A stretch of 58,559 nt of DNA from Mycobacterium arosiense ATCC BAA-1401 = DSM 45069 (GCF_002086125.1 NZ_MVHG01000024.1:1-58559), one strand, 5' to 3'; positions 26,606 to 35,966 are shown, counted from the stretch's first letter. Numbers and translations are program-made. Notes: a model not told the origin generated them from the letters alone.

Positions 26606-27496
26606 TTGACGAAGGCGTCTGAGGAATCCGCGCAGACCGAGTGGACCGTGCAGGGCCTGCTGGACTTGTTTGACGTGCAGGCCGACGGGGACGACCGGTT
26701 CACCGGCGAGACCGGCATCGCGGTGGGCGACGAACGCCAGGTGGTGGAGGGCACCCAGGTGCTCGCGCAGGCGATCGTCGCGGTGGCGAAGCGCTTCCCC
26801 GACAAGTCGGTGCGCTCGGCGCACGCGGTCTTCTCGCGCGCGGTCACCGTTGGCCCGCCCATCGAACTGGTTCTCGACGTCGTGGCCGAGGGCCGCTCCA
26901 CGGCCACCGCTGTGGTCGCCGTGCATCAGAACGGCCGGCGCTGCCTGAGCATCACAGTGCTGGCCGACGTCCCCACCGACGACGTGATCCGCCACCACCT
27001 GCCGCGCCCCGACGTCGCCGCCCCGGCGGACGCGCATCACTCGCCGATGCCGATGGTCGGCCGCGAGCTGCGCCTCGTCGACGTCGTCGACGTCAACAGT
27101 CCCGACGAGGTCGGCCCGCCGGAGCTCTATGCGTGGCTGCACTACGACCCGATCCCGACCCGCGACGAGTTGGCCAAGGCGCTGCTGGCATACTTCACCG
27201 GCCATCTCGGGATCTCCACCACCATGCGGGCGCACGAGGGCATCGGCACCGCCCAGGCGCATCTGACCGTGTCCACCGCGCCGATGAGCATCTCGGTCGC
27301 CTTCCACGAACCGGTGGACTGGACCGGGTGGCTGCTCTACACCCACGAGAGCACGCAGGTCGGCGCGGGCATGTCGTATGTGCGCGGGACAGTGCACGCC
27401 GAAGAGGGCGAACTGCTGGCCTCGTTCGCCCAGGAAGCGCTGATCCGACCGTTGCGCACCAGCGACACGGCGATCGACTCCCGCGCACGGTTCTAA
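26606..27496 (+). CDS. Acyl-CoA thioesterase-like protein (TesB-type double hotdog)
   Basis: The 296-aa product has two hotdog halves: WTVQGLLDLFDVQ..., GTQVLAQAIVAVAKRFPDKSVRSAHAVFSRAVTVGPPIEL (about 48-90) and a C-terminal LAYFTGHLGISTTMRAHEG...HLTVSTAPMSISVAFHEPVDWTGWLLYTHEST, the usual TesB arrangement with the late FHEP..W segment. It probably hydrolyses acyl-CoA esters. The TTG at 26606 follows GAGAGG and is the only start giving this frame. It is the first gene of the + strand catabolic operon, 4 nt before the LLM gene. Confidence 0.75.
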   Translation: MTKASEESAQTEWTVQGLLDLFDVQADGDDRFTGETGIAVGDERQVVEGTQVLAQAIVAVAKRFPDKSVRSAHAVFSRAVTVGPPIELVLDVVAEGRSTATAVVAVHQNGRRCLSITVLADVPTDDVIRHHLPRPDVAAPADAHHSPMPMVGRELRLVDVVDVNSPDEVGPPELYAWLHYDPIPTRDELAKALLAYFTGHLGISTTMRAHEGIGTAQAHLTVSTAPMSISVAFHEPVDWTGWLLYTHESTQVGAGMSYVRGTVHAEEGELLASFAQEALIRPLRTSDTAIDSRARF

Positions 27497-27500
27497 GGCC

Positions 27501-28421
27501 ATGCGCTTCACCATCACCCACCCGATGCACAGCCATCCGTACAACCCGGAGCTGGTGAGTGGGGACGGGATCGGCAAGGTGGCCGCCGCGACCGAGGCGG
27601 CCGGGATTCACGGTTTCGGCTTCACCGACCATCCGGCGCCCTCGCAGCGGTGGCTTCAGGCCGGCGGGCACGACGCGTTGGATCCTTTTGTTGCTTTGGG
27701 TTTCGCGGCGGCGACGACGTCCACGCTGCGGCTGATTCCCAACATCGTGGTGCTGCCGTACCGGAACCCGTTCGTGGTGGCCAAGTCCGGCGCCACGCTG
27801 GATCTGCTCTCCGGTGGGCGGTTCACGCTCGCGGTGGGTGTGGGTTATCTCAAGCGCGAGTTCGCGGCGCTGGGGGTGAGCTACGACGAGCGTGCCGAGC
27901 TGTTCGAGGAGTCGCTGCAGGTGATCCGGGCCATCTGGACCGGCGACGATATCTCCTTTGAGGGCAAGCATTTCAGCGCGCGCGGCATCACCGCACATCC
28001 CCGCCCGGTCAGCGATCCGCACCCGCCGATCTGGATCGGGGGAAACACGTCGTCGTCACGGCAGCGGGTGGCGCAGTACGGCGACGGGTGGTGCCCATTC
28101 CCCGCGCCGCCACAGCTGGCCCAAACGGCCGGCACGGCCGTCATCGACTCCGTGCAGAAGCTTGCCGACGGCATCGACGATCTGCGGCGCAGATGCGATG
28201 CGGCGCAGCGGGATTGGTCGGCGGTCGACATCACGTTCACCAACTTCGAGGGCGGCAGCCCCGCAGCCGACGACTTCAACGCCGACGCCTACCTCGAGGG
28301 CTTGGACAAACTGGCGAAGCTGGGCGTGACGTGGGTCAGCATTCACCTGCCCGGTGACAGCATGACGCACGCGCTCGAAACGCTCGACCGGTTCCGCACC
28401 CTTGTCGTCGACGCGGCCTAG
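27501..28421 (+). CDS. LLM-class flavin-dependent oxidoreductase, F420-type
   Basis: The 306-aa product is a luciferase-like monooxygenase of the F420-dependent subgroup common in mycobacteria: FGFTDHPAPSQRWL near 34, TSTLRLIPNIVVLPYRNPFVVAKSGATLDLLSGGRFTLAVGVGYLKREFAALGV at 73-125 and HPPIWIGGNTSSSRQRVAQYGDGW near 175. The last motif is the usual cofactor/phosphate-binding loop. It probably oxidises or reduces a catabolic intermediate using F420 or FMN. The start ATG is 4 nt after the thioesterase stop. Confidence 0.82.
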   Translation: MRFTITHPMHSHPYNPELVSGDGIGKVAAATEAAGIHGFGFTDHPAPSQRWLQAGGHDALDPFVALGFAAATTSTLRLIPNIVVLPYRNPFVVAKSGATLDLLSGGRFTLAVGVGYLKREFAALGVSYDERAELFEESLQVIRAIWTGDDISFEGKHFSARGITAHPRPVSDPHPPIWIGGNTSSSRQRVAQYGDGWCPFPAPPQLAQTAGTAVIDSVQKLADGIDDLRRRCDAAQRDWSAVDITFTNFEGGSPAADDFNADAYLEGLDKLAKLGVTWVSIHLPGDSMTHALETLDRFRTLVVDAA

Positions 28422-28439
28422 TCGGACTGAAGGCGTCAG

Positions 28440-29621
28440 ATGGACTTCTCTCGCGTGGTGCTCTCGCCCGAGGATCAAGACTTCTATGATCAGTTCCGGG
28501 AGTTCATCACTGAACACGTCACCGATGAAGTGCGGCGGCGTGACCGTGAGACCGGTGAAAACTTCAGTGAGCCCGTGCATTTGGCGTTGGGCGACGCGGG
28601 TTATCTGACCTTGGATTGGAAGCTGGAGTCCGAAGGCGGTTTCGATCCGGTGCGCCGGCGAATCTTCCACCTCGAGATCGGTCGTGCCCACACCCCGTGG
28701 TTTCACTGGGGCACGACGGCGGTCGTCGCGCGGTTGGTCAAGCAATTCGGGGCGCCCGAACTCGCCGACGCGATTTTGCCGGGCGTGCTGTCCGGGCAGA
28801 TCCGGCTCTGCCTGGGCTACACCGAGCCCGAGGGCGGTTCCGACGTCGCCACCTGCAAGACCCGGGCCGTGCGCGACGCGGACGGATCGAGCTGGGTCAT
28901 CAACGGCTCCAAGATGTTCACCTCGAACGCGCAAAACGCCCAGTACGTCTTCCTGCTCACCAACACCGATCCGCAGGGACCAAAACACAGAAACCTCACC
29001 ATGTTCCTGGTGCCGCTGGATTCGGAAGGCATCGAGATCCAGGGCATCCGCACGCTCGACGGTGACCGCACCAACATCGTGTATTACAGCGACGTGCGGG
29101 TCGACGACCTCTACCGGATCGGTGAGGTCAACGGCGGCTGGACGGTGATGCGGTTTGCCCTCGACGCCGAACATGGCATTACCGAGACGCAAAACCATGG
29201 CCTGCAGAACATTTCGATGCTGTCGGAGCACGGCCACCTGATGGCCGAGGCGGCCGATGGAGCCGCTGCGATCCTGTCGACATCCGATGCGGCCGGCCGG
29301 CGCCCGATCGATGACGAGGCGGTCAAATACCGGCTGGGGCGCAGCATGGCCCGCATCGAGGCGGCCATGTCGACCCCCGGGATGTACGGGCGCGTGGCGC
29401 TCATTCAAACCATGCGTGAGGTATCCCAGGAACTGATGGACCTGCTGGGGACGGCATCGGCTTTGCCCACCGACACAACGGGTTCGGCGGACGACGGTGC
29501 CATCGAATTCATCTTTCGGCACGCCGTGCCCGCCGGGATCTACGGCGGCACCATGGAGGTGTTCCGCAACATGATCGCCCAGCACGAGCTGGGGCTCGGG
29601 CGCCCTAGCTACGGGCGCTGA
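28440..29621 (+). CDS. Acyl-CoA dehydrogenase
   Basis: FAD-dependent dehydrogenase of acyl-CoA thioesters, 393 aa. Visible motifs: LCLGYTEPEGGSDVATCKTRAV near 122-143, WVINGSKMFTSNAQNAQYVFLLTNTD, and the C-terminal YGGTMEVFRNMIAQHELGLGRP, which carries the usual catalytic region. Divergent N-terminal and central parts suggest it acts on a bulky or cyclic acyl-CoA rather than a simple fatty acid, as in steroid and terpenoid pathways; that is inference. It overlaps the convergent DUF427 gene by 17 nt at the 3' end. Confidence 0.83.
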   Translation: MDFSRVVLSPEDQDFYDQFREFITEHVTDEVRRRDRETGENFSEPVHLALGDAGYLTLDWKLESEGGFDPVRRRIFHLEIGRAHTPWFHWGTTAVVARLVKQFGAPELADAILPGVLSGQIRLCLGYTEPEGGSDVATCKTRAVRDADGSSWVINGSKMFTSNAQNAQYVFLLTNTDPQGPKHRNLTMFLVPLDSEGIEIQGIRTLDGDRTNIVYYSDVRVDDLYRIGEVNGGWTVMRFALDAEHGITETQNHGLQNISMLSEHGHLMAEAADGAAAILSTSDAAGRRPIDDEAVKYRLGRSMARIEAAMSTPGMYGRVALIQTMREVSQELMDLLGTASALPTDTTGSADDGAIEFIFRHAVPAGIYGGTMEVFRNMIAQHELGLGRPSYGR

Positions 29622-30291
29622 CCGGCAGTTCGGCCGTCACCTCGACGCGGGTCTCGTCGAAACTCAGGAACCCCTTGATGGGCAGGCTTTCCGGCGGCGG
29701 ACCGGGGTAGCTCCAGGCGACGTCCGGCACGACATGGTCGCCCAAGGCGAACGACCAATACGTCGCGAAGCCCTTGTAGTTGCAGTAGCTCTCCGTCTCG
29801 GAGCGCCGCAGCAGATCGGTGCGAACGTGGGCCGGATCGACGTAGAGCCGCGGGGCCAGCGCGGTCTCGAAGACGATCACCGTGTCGTCGGTGTCCACTA
29901 GCGTGGTGCCCTCGACGCGCACGCGCAGGCGCCGTTGGGTCGGACGGCAATCGACGCGGTGATAGGGGTTAAGCGGGTAGTGCACGAGCCTGCGCCCCTC
30001 TTCCAGCCAGGTGTCAACCGCGTCCCAGGGCACCTGGACGAAACCGGGCGCCTCGGGTTCGGGCTCGCTCGGTAGGTCGCCGACGTCGTCGGCGGGGAAG
30101 GCATAGCTCAGTGGCCGGCCCCGCCGGTGCACCATCAGCGCCCGCTCGGTGTCGATCACCACCCGCCCGTCCTTGACGGCCTGCACCCGCCGCGGATGCG
30201 GTTCGACGTAGACGACGTCGTCGGGGATCGCGGGCGAGAAGCGTCCCGCGGGATCGCTGCTGAGCGGGCCCCGCCCGGCCACCAGAGTCAT
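29605..30291 (-). CDS. DUF427-family protein with two DUF427 units
   Basis: The 228-aa product repeats the DUF427 fold: VVYVEPHPRRVQAVKDGRVVIDTERALMV...YAFPADDV near 25-75 and VRVEGTTLVDTDDTVIVFETALAPRLYVDPAHVRTDLLRRSETESYCNYKGFATYWSF near 125-185, the latter with the conserved S-x-C-x-YKG. Function of the family is not established. It is the only minus-strand gene in this operon region. Its start faces the CoA-transferase gene with a 96-nt divergent gap. Confidence 0.82.
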   Translation of the reverse strand: MTLVAGRGPLSSDPAGRFSPAIPDDVVYVEPHPRRVQAVKDGRVVIDTERALMVHRRGRPLSYAFPADDVGDLPSEPEPEAPGFVQVPWDAVDTWLEEGRRLVHYPLNPYHRVDCRPTQRRLRVRVEGTTLVDTDDTVIVFETALAPRLYVDPAHVRTDLLRRSETESYCNYKGFATYWSFALGDHVVPDVAWSYPGPPPESLPIKGFLSFDETRVEVTAELPVSARS

Positions 30292-30387
30292 GTGTCCAAG
30301 CCTATAAGCCGTCGAGCGTGGTGCCTATGGGCCGAATTGGGGCAGTTCCTGCGCATAGGGCCCACACTCGGCGCTTAGGGTAAACCC

Positions 30388-31566
30388 ATGGCGGGACCGG
30401 TAGCAGGCGTCAAGGTCGTCGAACTCGGGGTCTGGGTGGCCGGGCCGGCCGCCGGCGGCATCCTGGCGGACTGGGGCGCCGACGTGATCAAGATCGAGCC
30501 GCCGACGGGTGATCCGGCGCGAATGTTCGGCCGCATGCTGGGCTGCGACCTGGGCCTAAACCCACCGTTCGAGATGGACAACCGGTCCAAGCGCAGCGTC
30601 GTACTGGATCTGGGCACCGACGCGGGCCGCGACACCGCCTTCGAATTGCTTTCCGACGCAGACGTTTTCCTGACCAACGTGCGCCCCGGCGCGCTGCGGC
30701 GTCTCGGGCTGGGCTTCGAGTCGGTGGCGGCGGCCAACCCCCGCCTGGTCTACGGGCTCATTACCGGATACGGCGACGCCGGGCCCGACGCCGACCGCGC
30801 CGCCTTCGACGTGGCCGCCTTCTGGTCCCGGGCCGGGGTGGCGCACCTGCTCACCCGGCCGGGCGACACGCCCCCGTTTCAGCGCGGCGGCATGGGCGAC
30901 CACTCCGCCGGGATGACGATGGCCGCGGCGGTGTGCGCGGCGCTGCTCGCGCGGGAACGCACCGGGACGGGCCAACTGGTGACGACCTCGCTGTACCGGC
31001 AGGGCGCCTACACCGTGAGCTTCGACCTCAACACCTATCTGATGAGCGGGCAGCCGATCGCGATCGGACAGCGCGAAACGATGGGCAACCCCTGCATGAA
31101 CAACTACGCCGCCTCCGACGGGCGGCGGTTCTGGATCGTCGGCCTGGAGCCCGAGCGGCACTGGCCGGCGCTGTGCCGCGCGGTGGGCCGCCCCGAGTGG
31201 CGCGACGACCCGCGCTTCGCCGATGCCCGGTCCCGCGCGGCGAACTCGGCAGCGCTGATCGCCGCGCTGGATGAAATCTTCGCGACGCGGTCGCTCGACG
31301 AGTGGGCGCAGGTGTTCGTCGGCGAACCGGATTTCTTCTGGTCGCCGATCAACACTTTGGACGACGTCGTCGCCGACGAGCAGTTCCACGCCGCGGGCGG
31401 AATCGTTTATGTGCCCGGCGGCACTGACGAACAAGCCGCCGTGCCGATGGTCGCCACGCCGGCGGACTTCCACGGGACTCCCTGGGCACCGCGTTCTGCG
31501 GCACCGGAACTCGGGCAGCACACCGAGGAAGTCCTGGCCGACCTCGAAGCGCGCCGCGGTTCCTGA
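30388..31566 (+). CDS. Class III CoA-transferase (CaiB/BaiF family)
   Basis: The 392-aa product starts MAGPVAGVKVVELGVWVAGPAAGGILADWGADVIKIEPPTGDPAR, the typical family III N-terminus, followed by FEMDNRSKRSVVLDLGT and TNVRPGALRRLGL, with a conserved Asp expected near residue 160-170 (RAAFDVAAFWSRAGV). It would move CoA onto a catabolic acid, activating it for the acyl-CoA dehydrogenase. A promoter is likely in the divergent gap with the DUF427 gene. The acceptor is unknown. Confidence 0.85.
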   Translation: MAGPVAGVKVVELGVWVAGPAAGGILADWGADVIKIEPPTGDPARMFGRMLGCDLGLNPPFEMDNRSKRSVVLDLGTDAGRDTAFELLSDADVFLTNVRPGALRRLGLGFESVAAANPRLVYGLITGYGDAGPDADRAAFDVAAFWSRAGVAHLLTRPGDTPPFQRGGMGDHSAGMTMAAAVCAALLARERTGTGQLVTTSLYRQGAYTVSFDLNTYLMSGQPIAIGQRETMGNPCMNNYAASDGRRFWIVGLEPERHWPALCRAVGRPEWRDDPRFADARSRAANSAALIAALDEIFATRSLDEWAQVFVGEPDFFWSPINTLDDVVADEQFHAAGGIVYVPGGTDEQAAVPMVATPADFHGTPWAPRSAAPELGQHTEEVLADLEARRGS

Positions 31567-31580
31567 CGGGCGGACCGGAG

Positions 31581-31610
31581 CTTTACAAGTATCGCCGGAA
31601 GTGTCACGCT
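31581..31610 (+). promoter_or_regulatory. Upstream element shared with 26541-26570 (copy 2)
   Basis: Begins CTTTACA and ends AAGTGTCACGCT, like copy 1 at 26541-26570. It follows the CoA-transferase stop and lies 113 nt before the next gene. Two copies before two gene groups of one pathway suggest common control. Confidence 0.45.
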
Positions 31611-31723
31611 GTCCGGTGAGCCTTGTCGCCCGGTGCGATGCGGCTTCAGCCCATGGGAAAGCCCATGACAAGCGCGTGAGATCCGCCGGCGGGCCGCGGC
31701 GGGTGGTGGTGAGGAATGGATCG

Positions 31724-32284
31724 ATGGTCGCTCCGACGTTCGACATGAAGACCAGCGCTGCGAAAGCAACCCGCGCGAACGGCGAGGGTCTGCGGTATCG
31801 ACTCGACGTGGTGGCGGCCAGCGCCGTCGATGTCGTGCAATCGGCGGGCGGCTGGCTTTACGACCGGGCGATGGCCGGTTGGGAGGTGACCGTGCTGCTC
31901 CCGCGTGGCTGCGACACCCGCTCGCTGCGGATCCTCGGGGTGCGGGCAGCAGACCTCGAGCCGGAGCTCGCCGGGCTGGGGGCGGGCTCGACGAGCCTGG
32001 CCGTTGGCGCCGAGGCGTTTGCCGCCGACGCGCGGGTACGTGCCGTGGTGCTCGAGTCGCTGGACAACCGGCTGACCGAGGTCGCGCTGTGGGGCGACGG
32101 GTGGCCCCTGGGCGTGGACCGTGCGACCATCCGGGCGCAGCATCTGCTCAGCGGTGCTGCCCGGATGTTCAAGGGCTATGCGCTTGCGGCCGCGGGCATT
32201 TCGGCTCCGACGGTCGGCGCCACCGAGGCGCTGCTGTGCGACGTGGGATCTGGCTTCGACTCAGATCTGATCCGGCTCGACTAG
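31724..32284 (+). CDS. Uncharacterised protein of the catabolic operon
   Basis: The 186-aa product (ATG 31724 after GAGGAATGG) has no motif I recognise. It contains VDVVQSAGGWLYDRAMAGWEVTVLLPRGCDTRSLRILGVRA and ends with alternating helices. No signal peptide or membrane segment is seen. It is followed 3 nt later by the NIPSNAP-like gene, so it is in the operon. Upstream open frame to 31271 overlaps the CoA-transferase and is rejected. Confidence 0.65.
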   Translation: MVAPTFDMKTSAAKATRANGEGLRYRLDVVAASAVDVVQSAGGWLYDRAMAGWEVTVLLPRGCDTRSLRILGVRAADLEPELAGLGAGSTSLAVGAEAFAADARVRAVVLESLDNRLTEVALWGDGWPLGVDRATIRAQHLLSGAARMFKGYALAAAGISAPTVGATEALLCDVGSGFDSDLIRLD

Positions 32285-32287
32285 GCC

Positions 32288-32992
32288 ATGAAGAAGCATT
32301 TTCGACACACGCTGCTCTACCTGCACGAGACGATTTCGCTGGGCTCCGGGAGAAGTGACCGGTTCACCGAGACCTTCACCGACATCTACCAACCGGTGAT
32401 GGAACAGCTCGGCGCCCGGCTGTTCGCGATCTGGGAATCCACTCCGTACAACGGCCATTGGCCGCAGGCGACGATCATCTGGGAAATCGACGGATTCGCC
32501 GATTACGCCAGGATCGGCGCCGCGCAGGCCCGCGGTGGCAGCCACGAGGCCGCGTCGGGTAAGTGGGCGGCATTCCTGGCCGACATCGGCGCCTCGGGCG
32601 AGGGCCGCATCATGTACGCCGGGCCCAGTAACAAGACGCTCGCCCAGCTGCGTGAGGCCAATTTCACCGCGCCGCTGGTGATTCAAGAGATCATGCAGAC
32701 CAAACCGGGCCGCCAGGACGACTACATCCGCGAACTGGAGCGGCTCTACGTTCCGTGGTCGGAGCGCACCGGTAAGCGCTGGCTCGGTTCGTTCACCACG
32801 ACCTTCCGCTACAACGAAGTCATCCACTACTGGGCGCTGGACGGCGGCTGGGACTGCTTCGCCGAGCACTACCCGTCCTGGAAAGAGAGCCCGCCCGCCG
32901 AGATCGTCACCTGGATGAGCGTGGCCCCCGCATTGCGCGACGGCTGGGAGGATTCCATCCTGCAGGCCCTACCGCCATCCCCGCTGCAGTGA
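32288..32992 (+). CDS. NIPSNAP-like dimeric alpha/beta-barrel protein
   Basis: The 234-aa product looks like two ferredoxin-like NIPSNAP/EthD-type units: RHTLLYLHETISLGSGRSDRFTETFTDIYQPVMEQLGARLFAIWESTPYNGHWPQATIIWEIDGFADYARI (1-75) and LVIQEIMQTKPGRQDDYIRELERLYVPWSERTGKRWLGSFTTTFRYNEVIHYWALDGGW (about 130-190). Such proteins are often small catabolic accessory enzymes; the function here is unknown. The stop overlaps the P450 start by 4 nt (GTGA), so the two are translationally coupled. Confidence 0.7.
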   Translation: MKKHFRHTLLYLHETISLGSGRSDRFTETFTDIYQPVMEQLGARLFAIWESTPYNGHWPQATIIWEIDGFADYARIGAAQARGGSHEAASGKWAAFLADIGASGEGRIMYAGPSNKTLAQLREANFTAPLVIQEIMQTKPGRQDDYIRELERLYVPWSERTGKRWLGSFTTTFRYNEVIHYWALDGGWDCFAEHYPSWKESPPAEIVTWMSVAPALRDGWEDSILQALPPSPLQ

Positions 32993-34230
32993 CGAGGCAA
33001 CGAAACTTGGTGGAAGCCAAGGACTTCAGCTACGATCCCTTCGACGCAGCGGTGATGGCGAACCCGTTGCCGTACTACCGGATCCTGCGCGACCACCACC
33101 CGGTGTACTACATGCCGCAGTGGGACACCTTCGCGCTGTCGCGTTTCGAGGACATCTGGACGGTGCTGGAAATCAACAACGGGACCTTCGTCGCTTCGGA
33201 AGGGACGCTGCCGCCGGCATCGGTTCTGGCGCAACACAACAGCGGCCCGGTCGACGACCCGCCCCTGCACCCGCTGCCGTTTCACGCCATGTTCGACGCC
33301 GACCTGTACGGCGAGATCCGGCGGACCCACTCCCGGCCGTTTCGGCCGCGGGCGGTCACGGACCTCGAGGGCCGCATCCGCGCGCTGGCCAACGAGCGCC
33401 TCGACGCCCTGTTACCGGGCGGGTCGTTCGACCTGACCCAGGACTACGGCGGCATCGTCGTGGCCGCCATTGTCTGCGAATTGTGCGGTATCCCAGCCGA
33501 TCTCGCGCCGCGAGTCCTCGCCACGGTCAACGCCGGCAGCCTCGCCCAGCCCGGCGAAGGAGTGGACACCGGGCAGGCGCGGCCCAACTATTTCGAATAC
33601 CTGCTGCCCGCCGTCGCGCGCCGCCGCGCCGATTCGTCCGGCGGACCGCTCGACGTCGTCGATGGCCTGCTCGGCTATCGCCTGCCCGACGACAGCGCGC
33701 TCGACGATGTGGAAGTCGCGACCCAGATGCTGTGCATCTTCATCGGGGGAACCGAGACGGTGCCCAAGATCGTCGCCCACGGCCTCTGGGAGCTGCGCCG
33801 CTGGCCGGACCAGCTGGCCGCCGTGCGCGCCGACCTCGAGAACAACGTCCTCGTCGCGCGCGACGAGATGATCCGGTTCTGCGCGCCGGCGCAGTGGTTC
33901 GCGCGAACGGTGCGCAAGCCCTACGAGATTCACGGCGCGACCCTGAAGCCGGGCCAGCGCGTCATCACCCTGCTCGCGTCGGCCAACCGCGACGAGCGCG
34001 AGTACCCCGAGCCCGACGAATTCATCTGGGATCGGCCCATCCGCCGCTCGCTGGCGTTCGGCCGGGGCCAGCACTTCTGCATCGGATATCACCTGGCGCG
34101 ACTGGAAGTGGCTGTGCTGCTACAGGAATGGCTCCGCCGGGTCCCCGACTACGCGATCACCAGTGAAGCCGCCACCCGGCTGCCGTCCAGCTTTCAATGG
34201 GGCTGGAACAACATCCCGGTGCAGGTCTGA
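32989..34230 (+). CDS. Cytochrome P450
   Basis: The 413-aa product is a soluble bacterial P450. The heme-binding loop is FGRGQHFCIG with Cys364, the I-helix has FIGGTETVPKI near 248 and the usual acid/alcohol pair is partly replaced by Glu-Thr; the K-helix ExxR region is read as ELRR near 265. It likely hydroxylates the unknown starting compound with electrons from a ferredoxin encoded elsewhere; none is adjacent. It starts with GTG overlapping the previous stop. Family number cannot be assigned by eye. Confidence 0.88.
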   Translation: MTRQRNLVEAKDFSYDPFDAAVMANPLPYYRILRDHHPVYYMPQWDTFALSRFEDIWTVLEINNGTFVASEGTLPPASVLAQHNSGPVDDPPLHPLPFHAMFDADLYGEIRRTHSRPFRPRAVTDLEGRIRALANERLDALLPGGSFDLTQDYGGIVVAAIVCELCGIPADLAPRVLATVNAGSLAQPGEGVDTGQARPNYFEYLLPAVARRRADSSGGPLDVVDGLLGYRLPDDSALDDVEVATQMLCIFIGGTETVPKIVAHGLWELRRWPDQLAAVRADLENNVLVARDEMIRFCAPAQWFARTVRKPYEIHGATLKPGQRVITLLASANRDEREYPEPDEFIWDRPIRRSLAFGRGQHFCIGYHLARLEVAVLLQEWLRRVPDYAITSEAATRLPSSFQWGWNNIPVQV

Positions 34231-34231
34231 C

Positions 34232-35200
34232 GTGTGGTCCTACCGGATCGTCGCCCCGTACCTGTTCGAGCGCACCACGATTCACGACAAGACACCCGAC
34301 GGCCTGGCCGACGGACAGGTGCTGCTGCGGTTTTCGGCCGCGGGCGTCTGCGGCAGCGATCTGCCCGCCTTTCGCGGCGCCAAGGGCCGGATCCCGGGTG
34401 ACGACGGCCGAAGCGGCCCCGAAAAGGACGGCTTTCCCATCCACGAGGTAGCCGGCGAGGTGATCGCCAGCCGGCATCCCGCACACCGTCCCGGCGATCA
34501 TGTGGTCGGCTGGGCGTCCGGCTTCGACGGCTTGATGGAATGCATCGTCAGCAACGGCGACGGGCTGGCGCCGTACGACCCCGCGCTGACCCCCGCCCAG
34601 GCGGTGGGGCTGCAACCCCTGGCCTGTGTCATATACGCCTGCGAACAGCTCGGCGACCTAGCCGGCCGGCACGTCGCGATCATCGGCCAGGGTTCGATCG
34701 GCCTGTTGTTCTCCTACGTCGCCAAGGCGGTGGGTGCGCGGCGCGTCACCGGGATCGATCCGATCGACCGCCGCGATCTGGCAACGGCGTTCGGGGTCGA
34801 CGACCCGGTGCGCGCCACCAGTGACCGGTGGGTGAGCCAGCTCGGTCCCGCCGACCGCGCCGATGTCGTCATCGAGGCCGTCGGGCACCAGGTCGCCACC
34901 CTGACCCATGCGATCGACGCCGCCGCCCCCGGCGGCACCGTGTTCTACTTCGGCGTGGCCGACGACGAGATGTATCCGATCAACATGCGGGTGATGCTGC
35001 GCAACAACCTGACGCTGAAATCCGGTGTGACGCAGGACCGCCGGCGGATGCTGGAACTCGCGGGCAAGTTCGCGGCCGAACACCCATGGCTGTTGGGGGC
35101 CTACCTCACCCACGCGTTCGGCATCGACGAGGTGCAGGACGCCTTCGACCTGGCCTGCCGGCCGGATCCCGAACGTGTCAAGATTGCGATCGCCGAATGA
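34232..35200 (+). CDS. MDR-family zinc-type alcohol dehydrogenase
   Basis: With the GTG at 34232 the product is 322 aa: GVCGSDLPAFRGAKG near residue 38 (zinc Cys region), PIHEVAGEVIASRHPAHRPGDHVVGW near 68 and the nucleotide loop VAIIGQGSIGLLFSYVAKAVGARRV near 148. It lacks the four-Cys structural zinc loop. It probably oxidises an alcohol made by the P450. It starts 1 nt after the P450 stop. The longer open frame to 34163 overlaps the P450 and is rejected. Confidence 0.8.
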   Translation: MWSYRIVAPYLFERTTIHDKTPDGLADGQVLLRFSAAGVCGSDLPAFRGAKGRIPGDDGRSGPEKDGFPIHEVAGEVIASRHPAHRPGDHVVGWASGFDGLMECIVSNGDGLAPYDPALTPAQAVGLQPLACVIYACEQLGDLAGRHVAIIGQGSIGLLFSYVAKAVGARRVTGIDPIDRRDLATAFGVDDPVRATSDRWVSQLGPADRADVVIEAVGHQVATLTHAIDAAAPGGTVFYFGVADDEMYPINMRVMLRNNLTLKSGVTQDRRRMLELAGKFAAEHPWLLGAYLTHAFGIDEVQDAFDLACRPDPERVKIAIAE

Positions 35201-35207
35201 GCCGACC

Positions 35208-35966
35208 ATGACGCACGCTTCGCCGAGCAATCTGCAGCTGGCGCTGGGCCGCACGACCCCGATATTCGGCGGCTGGGTTACCGGCCCGACGGCCCTTGGC
35301 CCCGAGGAATTCGCCCGCGCCGGCTACGATTACGTCGGCTTCGATGCCCAACACGGTTATCTCGATGACGCCGGCATCGCCGAAACATTGCGCCGCACCG
35401 AGCACCTCCCGGTGGGAACCGTGGTGCGCCTGCCCAACGCCGACGCCGCACCGATCGGGCGGGTGCTGGACGCCGGCGCGGACGCCGTCGTCATCGCGAT
35501 GATCGAATCGGCGGATCAGGCCGCCGCGGCGGTGGCCGCCGTCCGCTATCCGCCCAGGGGCGTGCGCAGCTTCGGCCCGCTGCGCGCCGGCCTGGGGCAC
35601 GACCCCGCCGCCCACGAGTCGCGCGTCAGCGTGTTCGCGATGATCGAGACCGCGGCGGCGCTGTCCGGCATCCACGAGATCTGCGCCGTCGACGGCCTCA
35701 CCGGGATCTATGTGGGCCCGGCCGATCTGGCCATCTCACTGGGCGCCGGTGTCGTTGGTGCCACCCGGGACCCGGACGTGTTGGACGCGATAAAGCGCAT
35801 CCACCGGGCGGCGTCCGAGGCGGGCCTGGTCACCGGCATTCACGCCGGGGACGGCAAGACGGGCCACGCCATGGCGCAGTTGGGGTTCGGAATGATCACC
35901 CTGGCCGCCGAGTCGCAAGCGCTGCGGCGCGGGGCCGCCGAGCACCTGCGCGAGGCGACGCAATGA
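35208..35966 (+). CDS. HpcH/HpaI-family aldolase
   Basis: The 252-aa product is a class II pyruvate-type aldolase/citrate-lyase-like barrel: YDYVGFDAQHGYLDDAGI near 40, RLPNADAAPIGRVLDAGADAVVIAMIESADQA near 73-104, GVRSFGPLRAG near 117, MIETAAALSGIHEICAVDGLTGIYVGPADLAISLG near 143-178. The Glu in MIET and the Asp in GPADLA are the usual metal ligands. It would cleave a beta-hydroxy or 2-keto acid intermediate by retro-aldol. Start ATG 35208 lies 7 nt after the previous stop. Confidence 0.85.
   Translation: MTHASPSNLQLALGRTTPIFGGWVTGPTALGPEEFARAGYDYVGFDAQHGYLDDAGIAETLRRTEHLPVGTVVRLPNADAAPIGRVLDAGADAVVIAMIESADQAAAAVAAVRYPPRGVRSFGPLRAGLGHDPAAHESRVSVFAMIETAAALSGIHEICAVDGLTGIYVGPADLAISLGAGVVGATRDPDVLDAIKRIHRAASEAGLVTGIHAGDGKTGHAMAQLGFGMITLAAESQALRRGAAEHLREATQ

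Noticed and set aside
28056..29585. 509-codon minus-strand open frame
   Set aside because: Antisense to the LLM and acyl-CoA dehydrogenase genes; shadow of GC-rich codon bias, with no domain.
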